A DNA stretch of 64,000 nt from Phymorhynchus buccinoides (GCA_017654935.2 CM065690.1:39313509-39377508); one strand, 5' to 3'. Positions 1-14,079 are shown, counted from the first letter of the stretch. Program-made: numbers and translations. Notes: a model not told the origin generated them from the sequence alone.

Positions 1-2587
1 CGTGTAAAAAAACCACTATATATAAATCTTCTAAAAAGTTATGTTCTTTTGAAAACAGCACATTATCCTGGAAATAAACCCAACACTATTGTCTTCAAGG
101 AAACAACTTTACAAGTGAAAGTGTTAATGACACTTGAAAATCTTTTTTCACTACATAATGAAAAAATTCGTTCTTACTATGTAAACATTTTAATTTGAAG
201 AAAACAATAGAATAGCTGTCATGAGCTCCCAACGAGGGAGTTTTAAATTCCACACTTTGACTCCTCTCTACCCACATCCTTTGACATTTTCAGCAATCTC
301 TGCTGAATCATAGCGACAGAACAGTTGATGTGCACTCCCTCAACCCCACCCCACCCACCGATCCTCAAAACAATGGCGCTAAAATTTGCTCACGGAACAG
401 GTAGCAAGCACATGTGGTTAAAGCAGAGCTAATAAATGAGGGATGTTCTTAGTGGAATCCCATGGATCGATTCTTTGCATCCTATGTTGTTAACCAAATA
501 TATGTCACATTCACTGCTTAGCATGTTTGATCAGTTAGATAGTACCAGAAGCCCACAACATCTGCACAGTAATGAAAAGTATATCATAAATGCATATTAA
601 TATAAAATGGTTTTTATAAGCCATAAAAAGGATCAAATACCTGGAATTTTATTTTATTTGACTCTGTCAATGTATGCGCTGTTTGCATACATGTAGGTAA
701 AAGCAATCAGGAATGTGCACTATAACATGACATTAAATGATGAATTACATCAAATATATGCTTTAACCAAAAAGAAAAGGTCTGGAAATGGATTTCTATA
801 GTGATGTTGATTTTTGATTATCACATTTTAAATGCAGTGAATAAGGTGAATTAAATGCAAAGTATAAAGAAAACCTTTTTATGTTTAAAAGATTATTTTG
901 ATAAATTATGTGATTTTTTTTATTAGGCCTCATTGACATCAGGCAAATAACGCATGAAGTTTATTCCTTAATCAGCAACCGCAACTTCTAGAAAAGCACA
1001 AAAATAATATAAAGCAGAATAAGGATTGCAAAATTAGTTTCATTATAAGAGGTTAAGAAGGAATGACATTCAAACACACAAGAAAATGCTGTTGCTGGTT
1101 TTGCTTCCGTATGCAAACTATTGGTCACTGCAAACACCTTTTGCAAGAGTGAATGCCCTTGGTGGGTGGGGGAAGATGGTTGAGTACTGACCAAACAAGG
1201 GAATAACTCTCGCCAATAACCCTATTTGAAGCCACTTAATGGCTGCCTTTTGCAAGAGTGAATGCCCTTTTGGAGACTGATCTTTCCGTTAAGGACGTTA
1301 AAAACCCTAGTTGCAGTAGCCAATATAAATGAGGAAGTCAAGAGTTACACGGTGCTGTGTTTGATTACTAAAATAATGACTTGTAGGGCAGGGCAAAGGG
1401 AAAAATGCACAGAATGCCCAGTTTCTAGTGTGTACAAGAATGTTAAAGTGTGAACTCTGTCGATTACTCAGTGAGGATTTCTTATCAGAAGACAGTGAGG
1501 CCAAGATGAATACAGTTCATCCACAGTCACTATTTCTTCATGAACAATACACGCCACAAACCCACCACTGTCATGCTATTGCAGGACTTCTCAGAAGGCA
1601 GAAAGGAAGGGAAGAGAGATCTTGGGCATGAAATTGCATTCACTGTATAAACTTGGATTGTATATAATGGTTTCGATAATGAAAACTGGACGATAGAAGA
1701 AGTGCTGTGCAGGGTCTCAACCTATAGCAAGTTCTTTTCCCAGGGGCTGTGGTTAGAGTTAGGGAAAGGCCTTCCAAGTGCTATACTATGACAAAGGAAG
1801 GGATAAAAGCTTTGGATTGGATTATGCTGGTGGTGAGAGCTAAAAACAGTCAAGAGTCCTGTGGCCTACGCTGCTATCGAAAAAAAACCCACCAACAAAC
1901 ATGAGAAGCAGCAGATCGACAAAACACAAAAACTATGCAATAAAATGTACTAACAACAAGCAAAACACAATTTTATTTTGTGACCAAAAAAGGGGACAGT
2001 TTTTTTGAACACACAGAGACAGAGTAGGTCCAAGGATGACTAAAAGCACAGTTTAAACAAAATAAGTGTGGGTTAAAAAGTCCACAACACCAACAGGCAG
2101 GGCTTAAATAAAAAAGAAAGCAATGGCAAAGCGAATTGCAGCACCAACAACATCAACAAAAACAAATCAAGCCATGGCCTGCTATCAATCACAAGATTAG
2201 ATAGATACCTTCAGTGTAAACGACATTAAAACAACAACGCTTGCTCTATTCCAAGTGCTAACAAGCATTAATATAAAGCAAACAGCGAGCATTGAGCTGG
2301 CAACACCCCTCCCTCTTATTGATACAGAAATAAATATTATGAAAAACAATGGTATTAGTGAAGTTGTTTTTAATGTAGTCTCTAAAAGGAGTGAAATCTG
2401 GGTGATTAAAACAAACGATAATCAATGCAACAATCACTTACAAAGACAATGACCCAGGCAAGGTGTAACACACACACGCGTCAGTGAAAATAACCGTAAT
2501 CATGCTACCTTAGCACAACTAGTGCATCACACATATATTAGTGAAAATATCCATTGTCATACCACAATAGACACGGTTGTTGTTGGT
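1..2587. other. AT-rich 3' flank, no gene seen
   Basis: No exon-like open frame with splice sites and no clear dispersed repeat. A 14-bp phrase TTTTGCAAGAGTGAATGCCC occurs twice (1139 and 1248), suggesting a local duplication of about 110 bp. Confidence 0.6.
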
Positions 2588-2745
2588 TGTTGACGTACCC
2601 TGGCTAAAAGACTCCAGGGATCATCACACCGTTGATGCACTTAAACACTGTAGTATAAGTGCATACAGATGAGAACATTACGTGTTTCATTACCCTGCCA
2701 TGTGAGCAGCCACACTCTGTCTTCGGGGAATAATAGACATAGTCA
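2588..2745 (+). repeat. Dispersed family B, 5' part
   Basis: CTGGCTAAAAGACTCCAGGG, GATGAGAACATTACGTG, GAGCAGCCACACTCTG. Nine copies of this family are recognisable in the window. Confidence 0.65.
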
Positions 2746-3026
2746 TACTCACTCCCTGGTCACATGACACCATCAATCATGTTAACACAATGCCACGGTT
2801 ACAGGACAATGCGTCATATTTACATAACAAAAAAATAACCATGGAATACATATTCCATATTCATGCATCATCGGACCATCTTCAAAGGGACACTCTCAAA
2901 TGTTCCGATGCCATCTTACTCTCAAAACACGGGGCTCATTCAGTTAAAGCTGTGCTGCTGACATGGAAAAAAGGCACACTGCACAATGCAACACTGAAAC
3001 ATCACAACTCTGAAGACAATGGCAAT

Positions 3027-3672
3027 TTTTTATGACACACTGACAATTGTCATGACACATTGACAACTTTTATGACATACTGACGATTGTCATGACACAT
3101 TGACAACTCTTATGACATACTGACAATGCTTGAGACACACTGTCAACTCTCATGACATACTGACAATTGTCATGACACATTAACAACTCATGACATACTG
3201 ACAATGCTTGAGACACACTGTCAACTCTCATGACATACTGACAATTGTCATGACACATTGACAACTCTTATGACATACTGACAATGCTTGAGACACACTG
3301 TCAACTCTTATGACATACTGACAATACTTGGGACACATTGACAACTCTTATGACATACTGACAATTTTTGGGACACATTGACAACTCTTATGACATACTG
3401 ACAATTCTTGGGACACATTGACAACTCTTATGACATACTGACAATTCTTGGGACACATTGACAACTCTTATGACATACTGACAATTCTTGGGACACATTG
3501 ACAACTCTTATGACATACTGACAATTCTTGGGACACATTGACAACTCTTATGACATACTGACAATTCTTGAGACACATTGACAACTCTTATGACATACTG
3601 ACAATTCTTGGGACACATTGACAACTCTTATGACATACTGACAATTCTTGGGACACATTGACAACTCTTATA
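3027..3672 (+). repeat. 40-bp minisatellite, about 16 units
   Basis: The unit begins GACACATTGACAACTCTTAT and continues GACATACTGACAATTCTTGG. The right half (3400-3660) is almost perfect. The left half alternates variant units (ACAATTGTCAT, ACAATGCTTGAG). Diverged units trail on to about 3860. Open frames across it on the minus strand are a by-product of the repeat. Confidence 0.95.
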
Positions 3673-4992
3673 ACATACAATTTGCTGAAAACAACAACAA
3701 CCAAACAACACTCAAGTATACTGACAACACTTATAATATTCTGAAAATGTTTGTGACACACTGACAACATTTGTATGATTCTGAAAACTTCTGAGATACT
3801 AACGATGCCGGTGAGACACTGGGAACTCTTCTGACATTCTGCCAATGCTTGTGACACACAGAAAACCACTGTTTTTAAAAAGGATACAGATAGAATATTA
3901 AGCATGGATTCAAACCCAATTAACAGACAATGCAAGGTTCTACTTCTTTTTCAAGTCAATCAGCCAACTTCATCAGGTTGAAGATATTTGCTGATAAAAT
4001 GAAAAAAAGGGTTGTAAATACAAAAGGATATCATTTATAGCATGAGTTTTTTCCTCTGAAGCATCCGCAAGTGAAGTTGTAAATGTTTTCAACTCGGCTA
4101 AAAACCAAAAAGACTCTAGACTGTGATGTTGCATATGCAAAATAAGCGTAAAATCAAACAAAATTACAAGCTTTCTTTTTTTAAAGATTTCAATGCCAAT
4201 GACTCAATGAGTGACGGTGTGACATGACCAGAAACACATGCACATCCTTGTCATTTTTAACCATTTAAACCATCATCTTAAATTCGAGACCAACAAAGAA
4301 TGAAGATTAAAAACAAAAGCAAAATTGTAAAAATAAAATACAAAACAGAAATAGAAAATTAAAAAGTGGAGATAAAAAATTTAATCCTGACTATTAAACG
4401 GGACCAGCCACATATTTAATATTCAATATCCGACTAGCTTCAATAATTTGGATCTGCATAGGTAGAACAGCCCATTCAGTGACCAAGTGACAGTAAAGCT
4501 TTGAAACAATCATCGACATTGGACAGCTCTACAACGAAAATCCTCCAGGAATGCTCCACACTAACACTCCAACACTCCCCCTTTCCTGCACAGGCGAAAA
4601 AAGCGAAAACATCCCACACAGGGGAAAAAGAGAGCAAAGGACCAACAATGGTGCATACTGCGCTGGCCTGGGTTTCACCGTCTGGGTTCAATCCTGGCAA
4701 TCAGCAGAGAGCATGGTTGTCTTCAGAACAACTTGCCACCCCCCACTAGACTAAGTGGTCCGGCTGGCAAGTAGTTTGGCTGTGATCCGAAAATCACCAT
4801 GCTGTGTGCAGTGAACGCTTGGTGAGAGGAAAAGAGTACTCACTGGAAACAATGAGATTGTCTTCTTGAAATAAAGCAAACAATACAGCCAGAATGCACC
4901 TGAACATAAAGGTTGCAGATTATTAATATTGCCAACATAAAGTAACTTGCTTGATTGGAGAGCTTTCAACCTGAAATTGCACTGAATACTTA

Positions 4993-5126
4993 CTAAACTC
5001 ACGTGGCGGGGTAATCAAAAACAGTCACACACGTAATGTTCTCAGCCGTAGCTGATGCACTTGTACCATAGTGTTCAAGTGCTTCCGCTGTTGGGATGAT
5101 CCCTGGAGTCTTTTAGCCAGGGTAAG
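4993..5126 (-). repeat. Dispersed family B, 5' part, reverse
   Basis: Reverse complement of the family: GGCGGGGTAATCAAAAACAG, CACACGTAATGTTCTCAGCC, GGATGATCCCTGGAGTCTTT. Confidence 0.7.
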
Positions 5127-5377
5127 TCAACAACAACTTAAAAAACCTTACACCTGCATTCTTTCATTTGCTAAATATTTGTATGACTGGATGCTGATGT
5201 GCCCTAACCAATTAGAGTATCACCATGCCTTTCAGTTTTTCCAAATGACACCTAAATTTGGATTTTCAGAGGTTTCAATAATTTTTAAACATCACACAAT
5301 CTTTTATGCACACATAACAATTAACTTATACAACACACTGCCTAAAGTAAACCAATAAAATTGTACAAGTATAAGGA

Positions 5378-5890
5378 CCATATTTTTCGGACTATAAGGT
5401 GATACTTTTTTTCCCTGCGCCTTATAATGTGACTGGTAATAAAGTGTACCGTAATTTACGGCCTATTAGGCGCAACTTTTTTTTACTGAACTTTGACCCT
5501 TGCGCCCAATCCGGCGCATGCGCCCTTTCTATACTCTAAACAGAAAAAAGTAAGGGGGTCGAGAGTTGAAATGAACAACTCACCATGCTCTGGTAGCTTC
5601 CGCAACAAACCGACAACAGTTCACTCACATTGCATTAAAATATAGTTATATAGTTAGGCTTCCACTTCCGTCACCGGCCCTGTAATGATGTTACTTTCGC
5701 TGATCGTTTTCGTTCTTCCTTTTTTTGGTTTCTTTGCGCCTTATCGGGTGTATGCGCCCTATCTGTGTTCAAATTACGAATTTTTTTTGCCTTATGCGCT
5801 GCGTCGCCTTATGGGCCGTAAATTACGGTAATAACAAAATTGGGGAGTTCGCCATATAATCAGGTGCATTTAATAGTCCGAAAAATATGG
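5378..5890 (+). mobile_element. Family C MITE split by a nested element
   Basis: The outer ends are CCATATTTTTCGGACTAT and its inverse ATAGTCCGAAAAATATGG. The inner parts (TGCGCCTTATAATGTGACTG) match the other family C copies in reverse orientation. The middle is replaced by a 384-bp element at 5447-5830. Confidence 0.8.
5447..5830. mobile_element. 384-bp TIR element nested in a family C MITE
   Basis: Starts TACCGTAATTTACGGCC and ends GGCCGTAAATTACGGTA, with 24 of the outer 26 positions matching as inverted repeats. TA at both ends is consistent with a TA target duplication of mariner type. No transposase is seen, so it is non-autonomous. Confidence 0.8.
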
Positions 5891-7572
5891 CACATATTTG
5901 TATAATATACTTTCTTCCATAAAAGCATACAGCCATTAAAAAACTCTGCACATTACATTTTTAACACATTGAAATGTACACACATAATACTGTCACCCTA
6001 CACACACTGTCGTAATTTAAGTACATGCACTAAGCACAAAGCCATATGACACTACACACAATAAAACACACTGACCACACTGACATTTCACACAATCTCA
6101 AATACGCAAACCAGACACCATAAAACAACACACGATATTGCCTTAAAAACACACGCCAAACACTTTCACATTAACTATTTCAAATCAAGATATACCGCAG
6201 TTATGTTCAATAAGACATTAAATACACAAAGTCACAGTTTAAACAGTGAAGCAACTCAAACATTATCACGATACACACTGCAAAATACATGCACCAACCA
6301 TTCTCTTCAGTACAAACCAAACATTGTACACTGCACTCTCTCTCATTAAATACACACTAAAACATTGTCATACAGTCTTAAAACAGTCATCACCGACACC
6401 AAGACCTTTTATCACACCAGTGAGGCAAGAAATATGGATAGTAGCTATGTCAAAAGCAACACGGTCAGTTTTAGATAAGAAACACTCAATTAAATCAAGA
6501 TAACACAAACTTTCAAAACACATACCAAGCATCATTTCCAAAGTAAATGCGCTTTGTGTTGAAAATATATTGCGCTTTGCATTTAATTAAAATACATTGT
6601 ACACTGTGCTTTGTGCTAAAAAATATACCATATATATATATAGCATACATGTACGACAGAGATTAAGCTTTGCTGCTCATTCAAAGTGAAATTCAAACTG
6701 GATTTGCCTTTTCAAGCATCATTATCATCAAGTGAAATTCTAACAGAAATAACTGAAAAACGGTACTAGCTACACCAGGTGAAACTCAACCAGAAAAATG
6801 GTGAAAGAACATCATAATCAACGGGTCAACTCCTAACAGGCACCAACAACTTAATCCACAACAACGTATTACATAACAATGGTATAAATCTCTCCTGGGC
6901 TTGGAACACATCTAGCGAAGCAAAAGGCATGCAAGAGATTAAATCTTGTTAACATATAGAAATCTTCATTTGCCTTGCTGTCTCCGTTCGTTAACATTCA
7001 AACCTTACATATAACAACTTGACTTAAAATACAACCCAAGTCCTTCCATCTTTCATCAAATACAAATGAAGCGAATGAACAGGTTTTGGTCACACACAGA
7101 GCAAACGATTTCCACTGATGTTGCACAAATCCCACAAAAGACCTTGAACGGTGTTTCCACTAGCTTCGTTTACCTGTGGATGATAATCAGTCAACAGTGG
7201 AGGGATTTCTGAAGATAAGATCCGTTTGTAATTGCTTTTCAGCTCACATTTCTGTGAAAAGAGCAGACACCCCAACCCACCAGACATATCCATTTTACCC
7301 CACAACTTAGCCTTTGACAAGAAACGCAGTAATTACATGATGGCATATTATAAAACATGTTAGCTTGCATACTTTCTCAAATTGCCATCTATATTTTGGC
7401 ATTTCAGTGTTTAGCTTTTGGCTAATCTGTATTAGGCTGTTTTGGGTCAACCTTGATCTTAAAGAAGCCAGAAAGGGATCAAAAATCATGTTGTATCTTT
7501 GCATTCATTTGGTTATGTTTCTTGGATAAAGATACTGTATTGATACTTAAGATGATATTGACTTTTTGTCAT
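5891..7572. other. AT-rich stretch, no gene seen
   Basis: Rich in ACACA and simple AT sequence. No coding or repeat structure could be supported. Confidence 0.6.
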
Positions 7573-8015
7573 TTAACTCACTCGTGACAAATGAGCTGGA
7601 TCGGGCTCATGGTCTAAACAACCGTTAGAGCCGGATATGGCTCATGAGTTTTCAAGAGGTTTTGATTTCTGGCATGTAAACAGCTTTCCAAAGTCACATT
7701 ATAACCTATTTAGTTTGCTTTGACCCTTTCTCTTTTGAAATCAACCAATCATTGCAGACTTTACATCTGCGTTGTTGACTGGTGTGACTTGAAAGTTCGA
7801 ACAGTTCAGAATTCCTTCATTTTATGAATTAGCTGTTTCCATCAATAGGAGACAAACAATGAAGGTGTGGAATATAATATTTTACAATCAATTACTGCAT
7901 GGTGTTACTAATCATTTCTGGAAATATTGGTCCCTAACTTGTTTTCAAACCTAATCAAATGGCCTGACCAAATTGGTCGTAAGGGGAAGCAACTGACCAA
8001 TGCAGAGTGAGTTAA
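7573..8015. mobile_element. TTAA-bounded MITE, family H (443 bp)
   Basis: Begins TTAACTCACTCGTGAC and ends GCAGAGTGAGTTAA. TTAA at both ends with a CTCACTC inverted repeat is the boundary style of piggyBac-type transposition. An inverted, related copy lies at 35770-36264. No coding capacity. Confidence 0.7.
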
Positions 8016-8796
8016 TCAAACGAACATTTCCTGTTTTCCACTGATATTGTACACAAACGCTTAAGCTTACAATACTAATAATAGTAATATGGAAAATATA
8101 GAAGAGAGGGGAGAGAGAAAGAGAAGCATTGCACAACATCTACCAATCAATAAGTGGGGTCCATCCTGCAGGCACCACAACACAAAGAAAACATAAGTTG
8201 ATATATCCCTCCATACTGATCTACCACCACCTGACAGCTCCAACACATCGTCATGATGCTTGTGACGGGGAAAAGCCTTTTAAGGTGTATCTCAGAACAA
8301 AGTGGCAGGTAACGGAAATCAAAACATTCACTAACAATAATAATAAAACTATCGTAAAAGTAGGGTTGCTATAATAAGAGCTAAAAAAAGCAACTGCAAA
8401 AACAAAAATATAAACCCAATGTTGATACATTGTAATAACAAACCATTTTTGCGCAACGTCAGGATGCAATATGCCCAAACACTGTGAAACACATATGATC
8501 AAACTTATTTTCATTTGGATCAAGACACCAACAATACAGTAGCCTGACAGACACTGTCATGTCTCACAACAGGCCGTGACTTTGTGACACCGAGACATAG
8601 ACAAAAAAACAACAACAATAATGAATCACACCAAACATTCTCAGTGGGATCAAGGACACTAGCAATGCGGAGGCCTTCATGTTTGTGAAGCATCAAAGTA
8701 ACACAACAGGTATGTGTGCTAGCGGTTATCAAAAAACACTCCGCAGTCAAGCAAAGTTTTCAGGCGGGCAGTTCCCAGTGTGGACAAACCAGGCTG
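8016..8796 (-). other. Region just downstream of the RhoGAP stop codon
   Basis: Presumably contains the 3' UTR. No AATAAA or ATTAAA was found on the minus strand here, so the poly(A) site may use a variant signal or lie further on. Confidence 0.4.
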
Positions 8797-9218
8797 CTAG
8801 GAGGTGTCCTCCGAAGGCCCGTAATGCTGCTCCAGCATGTAGCACTGCACTTCCGTCTCAGACTCGTCCGTCATCAGCGCCTGGCGAAGAGCATCCCCCT
8901 CCCTCTCTACGCTGTCACCCTCCCTCTCCTTGTCGTCCCCCACCCCCACACTGCTGGACAGGTCGGACACGCGGCGGGAGTGGGGCTGTCGGGGGTGGTA
9001 GGGGTGGTGGAGCGGGGTGTGCTGGATGAGCGGGGAGGAGACCTCGGTCATGGTGTCGCTGTGGAGCAGGTCCCTGGACTGGGCCTTCAGCACGTGGCTC
9101 CACACCGGCTCCGAGGCCGGAGACTCCGAGCGGGAGCTGTGGTCCGTGAACACAGAGTCCGCGTCGGAGTAAGGCTCCAGCACTGTGCCTTCCGAGGATG
9201 CTTTGGTCACCGTGTTCC
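8797..9218 (-). CDS. RhoGAP gene terminal coding exon 8
   Basis: Acceptor ATGTTGCAG at 9219-9220. The frame that makes biological sense reads SDADSVFTDHSSRSESPASE and later DESETEVQCYMLEQHYGPSE, ending in TAG at 8797-8799. The same stretch has open frames in other registers because it is GC-rich (about 60% against an AT-rich background). They are Pro/Gly/His-rich and not credible. No canonical AATAAA was found just downstream on the minus strand, so the 3' end of the transcript is not placed. Confidence 0.75.
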
Positions 9219-9361
9219 CTGCAACATGCATCATGCCACAACGCCGTGACTTTTGGATTTTGTGTCACTCCGTCCAGACTTTAGCGCTCATTCATTTATG
9301 CAAGCACAAATGCATATATGACTGCATGCATACACATACAAGCATGCATATGCATGCGGAT

Positions 9362-9393
<32 letters not shown>

Positions 9394-12300
9394 CACACAC
9401 ACACATGCTCACACACACGTACACACTCACACAACAACAAACAACCACACAGCACACATAAAGGGACCACATATTTTGATGCAATGGAGTACCAGATAAC
9501 CTGGAGACTCCATGACACTGGCTATGCATTTTATTCATTTCATATCTTGGTGTCAACAAGGCATGAGATATAGACATTTGAAGTGTTAGTCAGAAAATCT
9601 GGAACACTGATACATCTGTAAAGTGAAAGAAACTAAAGCATGGCATTACAGTCTTCCCAATTTAGTCCATAACATCCTAAAACTTTGGGTAGAAAGGAAC
9701 AAAAACAAAGCTGAAAGAAAACAAACTAAAATCTGACTGATTAAAATTTACTTCAGGATCTACCAGTAACAACCTAAACATTACCGTATTTTACAAGGCG
9801 CACCTGATTATAAGGTGTACCCCCCAAATTTTACACAAAATTCAGATTTTGTTATAGTTTCCTACTATATTATCAGTCACATTATAAGGCGCAGGGGTCT
9901 CAGTCTAGGAAAAACAAGCATCGCCTTATAGTCCGCAAGATATGGTAATCAATAATTATAAAAATGACAAACGGTCTACCTGAAGTTTTGCTGCCGTTGC
10001 CGCACTTGGGGCCCCCCCCCCCCACCCTTCCTATTCCCATCGCTCTTCTTGCTGGAGTAGGGGTGGTGGTGATGGTGGTGGTGGTGATGATGGTAGTGGT
10101 GGTGGTGGAAATTTCGGCCAGAGGAGCCAGAGGCCGTGCTGTTGCTGCCGTTGCTGCGAGAGGTATTAACGGAGAGGAACCAGTCCGATCGTTGCCGCAA
10201 TCGCTCCAGTTGTTTCCTCTTCACTGAGTTGAAGCGGGAGAGGCTCCGGTTTTGGTAGGAGGACCGCACCTCGTTCAGGTTGTCTTCCAGAGACTTGGGT
10301 CTCTGCCACAGGAAATGATAAAGACATACATGAATGTAAAATAAAAGTCTGTAAAAAATTTGGTATTTATAATACAGATTACACTTGTTTTGTATTGTAT
10401 ATATATTTTCGTTACTTCTTCCTTTATGCGAAAGGCTTTTTACTTTGTTAAATGAATCAGTCACTCCAGGGCCGATTGCAACATCTAGATCTGATCTAAA
10501 CATGCTTGGAAGTTCACCTACTTTCTTCTTCTTCGATCGCTCAGACAGTTTCCTGTCAATTATAAGCGCAGATGCGTCATGCTGCCGTCATGCACCTAAG
10601 TAAGAAATAATTAGGCCCTGCATGTCCAACTTCGGCTGGAGGAAATCTTTTTTAAAGTGTTTCCTGAAAAAAGGCAGGAGAATGGACCGGAAAGGCAGAA
10701 AGATAGTATATGACAGCAAACAAAGGGAAAAGGCAGAGTCAAAGAGAGTGACAGATTAGAGGAAGTTACAAGCACAGAACTTCCAGAAGGTGGGGGAACT
10801 ATTTATACAAAAGACCCCCCGGAATCCCCACGGGGGGAGGTCACCTAAATAAAGCCAATGGCAAAATAATTGCATTAGCAATTAAAAATGGACACAAAAT
10901 TCTGACTCTACCACTACGTTGTCACAATTTCAGCTAAATCCACAACACTGTTGTTTTTTTATCAATAAAGAGCATCCTCAATCAAAATTAATGGAACACT
11001 GAAAGATATGTCAGGCTTTCAGATGACAAAATCACTTTTTTGATCTGGCAGACTGAACAGCTCCATTTAGCAAAAAGGATGGGCTCAAGACATAAGTTCA
11101 ACACCTGCATACATTTTCTATGACAAGTTATTCCCCGAGCCATTTACAACGGATTTAGGCAAAATATTTAACGAAGCTTTCACTGTTTCAGATTTTCAAT
11201 TCTTACAGTGCCGCAAGTACACAAATGACTAGTTTAAGACTCGGTAACTGTAGGAAACTGTTACAGGCGGTAATTGTACCTTGGCCACTTCAGGGGAAGG
11301 CACTAGGGAGACTTCAGGGGCAGACAGGGTGGAGGCGTTGATGGTGAGCTGCGACACGTCCCCCTCCCTCTCCTCCTCTGACAGGGAGGGCAGCTGGTGC
11401 CGCAGGCTGGCCACGGGGGACAACTCGGGGCTGTCCCGGGGTGCATCCCCTTCGTCGCTGGCGTCCTGGTCGCTGCCCCCCTCCAGCGGTGCCACTTCGA
11501 TGAAGTCTGAGGACACTGCTGCGCACACACAGTCACAAACACAGGGGGTCAGTCAAATCACGCCCAACCTCAATATCTTTACCTCAAAGGTGCTGAAGTG
11601 AATCACATAAAAACAAAACTTTTTTGTTTGTTTCTTTCTGCAATAAAACAAGCAACATGTGGGACTCGGGTGACTCTGGCTAAGCCAACGATGCTTAACT
11701 GTCATAGATGTCATTTTCCAACTTCCCATTCTGTACACAACTCCTTTTTTGTCTTTTTTTCTTTCTTTTTCTTTATCCAGCGCAGCGCTTTTTCCATATC
11801 CTTCAACCCCAGAACATGTAATTACCGGGATGGACATTACAGGAAGAAGTACAAGAGATCGTTGTTGTTACTGTTGTTTACATACAAAAATAACACACAA
11901 TCAAATCAGCTTATTGCTGAAAACATGCAGCAATCAAGGGATGGAATAAGTAGAAACAATTTATATAAAAAAAAGCAGAACCACACACACTCCCTACAAC
12001 CCCTGGTAACAAAAACAATGGGGAGAAGGCGGGTTGTATCAGGAAGGGCAGCTTTTCTGAAACATATGAGGCAAAAATGTCTTCTGCTCCAAATTCAATG
12101 TCAAGCAACATACACACACCAGGGGATGGGAGAAAGGGAACAGAAGGTGTGTGTCTTTGGGGGTGGGGGTGGTGTTTTTATTCATGTAAAAACCAAAGAG
12201 AAATGAGCTCCAAACAAACAAACAGCCAGCCAACCAAATAAAAAAGTCATGATCAAACCCTTGAACAACAAACATATTTGTCAGTACAGCAACATAATTA

Positions 12301-14016
12301 TAGTAATAACCTAAACAATAAAACTCTCTCTCTCTCTCTCTCTCTGAACTTATATAAAAGAAAAAAAGCAATGAACGAAAGTTGCTCCCAATTTCCTTCC
12401 TTCTAAATACCACGATTATTACTAGAGATGTAATTTGAATCCTGTTCTTCAAAAGTTCAAATCACAGAATATCAATTGTTGAATTTTTTTTCCAATACAT
12501 GTACTATCTTCAAATCACAAAATTATAAATGTTTATCATTATGCCAATCTTAGTCAGACACCACTTTAAAGTTTAACAAACTGTAACTTTTAACAACAGA
12601 AAGGACAAACATTTTGTTTTATAAATATGCCTTAGCATGAGGCTGTGTCAGACCAGTTGACATAAGCTAGAACACCAAGGCTACATCAAAATGTTGTTAT
12701 GTTCTGCATGGTTGTGCAGGGATTGTCTTAAGTGTTGTCTTAAGTATTTAATTATTCATCATTATTGTTTGAAAGCTTGCATAGACATCTATATGTGTGC
12801 AAAGTTTGGACAATGTATCATTGTATGCCTTCTATTTCCCGAGAAAATGCCAACGTTAAAATTTGAAGATTAGACCACGGACGCAACACACACATACACA
12901 CACACATACACAACCGAACAACTACCATACTATAGACTCACTTCCAAAAAGCATGCAAGAGCGAGAGATTAAAATGAAAAATGGGAAAAGGAAGATGTCA
13001 ATGCCTTATGAAGAATAAACAAAGAAAGAAAAAGGATTGCAGTAAACTCAGATTTGTTTTTAGTGCTAAACCTCTTAGAAACTTATGCACAATACTGAAA
13101 AGTGTAAATGATAATCTGTTCAGATTGGTCAAATGTGAAGTTGATTTCAAGTTGCTTTAATTATCGTGATAAATACAACCTAATACACACACATACAAAA
13201 ACTGTTATGGAAGCAGTAACTATCTGATAATCAAATAATACAAAGGGCACAAATGGGAACTATTCTGCTAACTCTTATTATAACCAGTTCAATAGTTTGT
13301 CTCCCAACAAGAACTTTTTTTTATAATTCAGTACTTGCAGATAGATAAACATGCATGTCCATGACTTCAAAACTCTGCCACTCCTATAAAAGCTTTGTCT
13401 GATTGATTGTTTTTACCTTTAAAAAAGAGTGCTACACAATTTCTGTATTATTCAAAGACACCACTTCTAAGATAGAGGTTCATTAAATTCACTCACAAGT
13501 TAATATATAATCAGGTTTCTTAACAATTAAAAAAAAAAGGAAAACAAAGATAAAAAAGATGAAAGGGAAAAAGACAGACAGCTGGAAGATCTAATCTACA
13601 AGACGTAGCCTATTATTTTCACCTGGTAGTAACTATATCATGCAAATTTTGTTTCCACACAGCTGCATAGTAGATTTTCATTTAGTCATAAAAAAGTTGC
13701 ATTCAAACAGTGTTTTAAAAAATATGAGCAGACCTGAAGTAGTCTATAAATTCAGGGTGAAAAGTGGGAGGAGATGACAGTGTGAGTATGTTAGGCAAAC
13801 AGTTGATTAAACAATGTGTCTTTTAAAGCAGGTGCTGTAACAGTGGTTAGTTATCAACATTTTGACTAGGTGGTACAGTGTGCCTTTATACACCTTCATA
13901 AAACACTATGGGTCATACCAGGAAATAAGTTAATCAGCTAATTTCAGAGACGTCAGGATGCTATAGTATATTGTGACGTAAGTGTCCCGCGCGACCCACT
14001 TTCTCCATTTCTTCTC

Positions 14017-14079
<63 letters not shown>

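Noticed and set aside
3027..3672. Considered as a CRISPR-like array because of regular repeats.
   Set aside because: The 40-bp units abut directly with no unique spacers, and the genome is eukaryotic.
3070..3935. Minus-strand open frames with repeated Cys/His-containing peptides.
   Set aside because: They are translations of the 40-bp minisatellite, with no start context, splice sites or conserved protein.
8679..9268. Long overlapping frames on both strands opposite or beside the RhoGAP terminal exon.
   Set aside because: GC-rich sequence keeps several registers open; only the minus-strand frame ending at 8797 has sensible composition and a matching acceptor.
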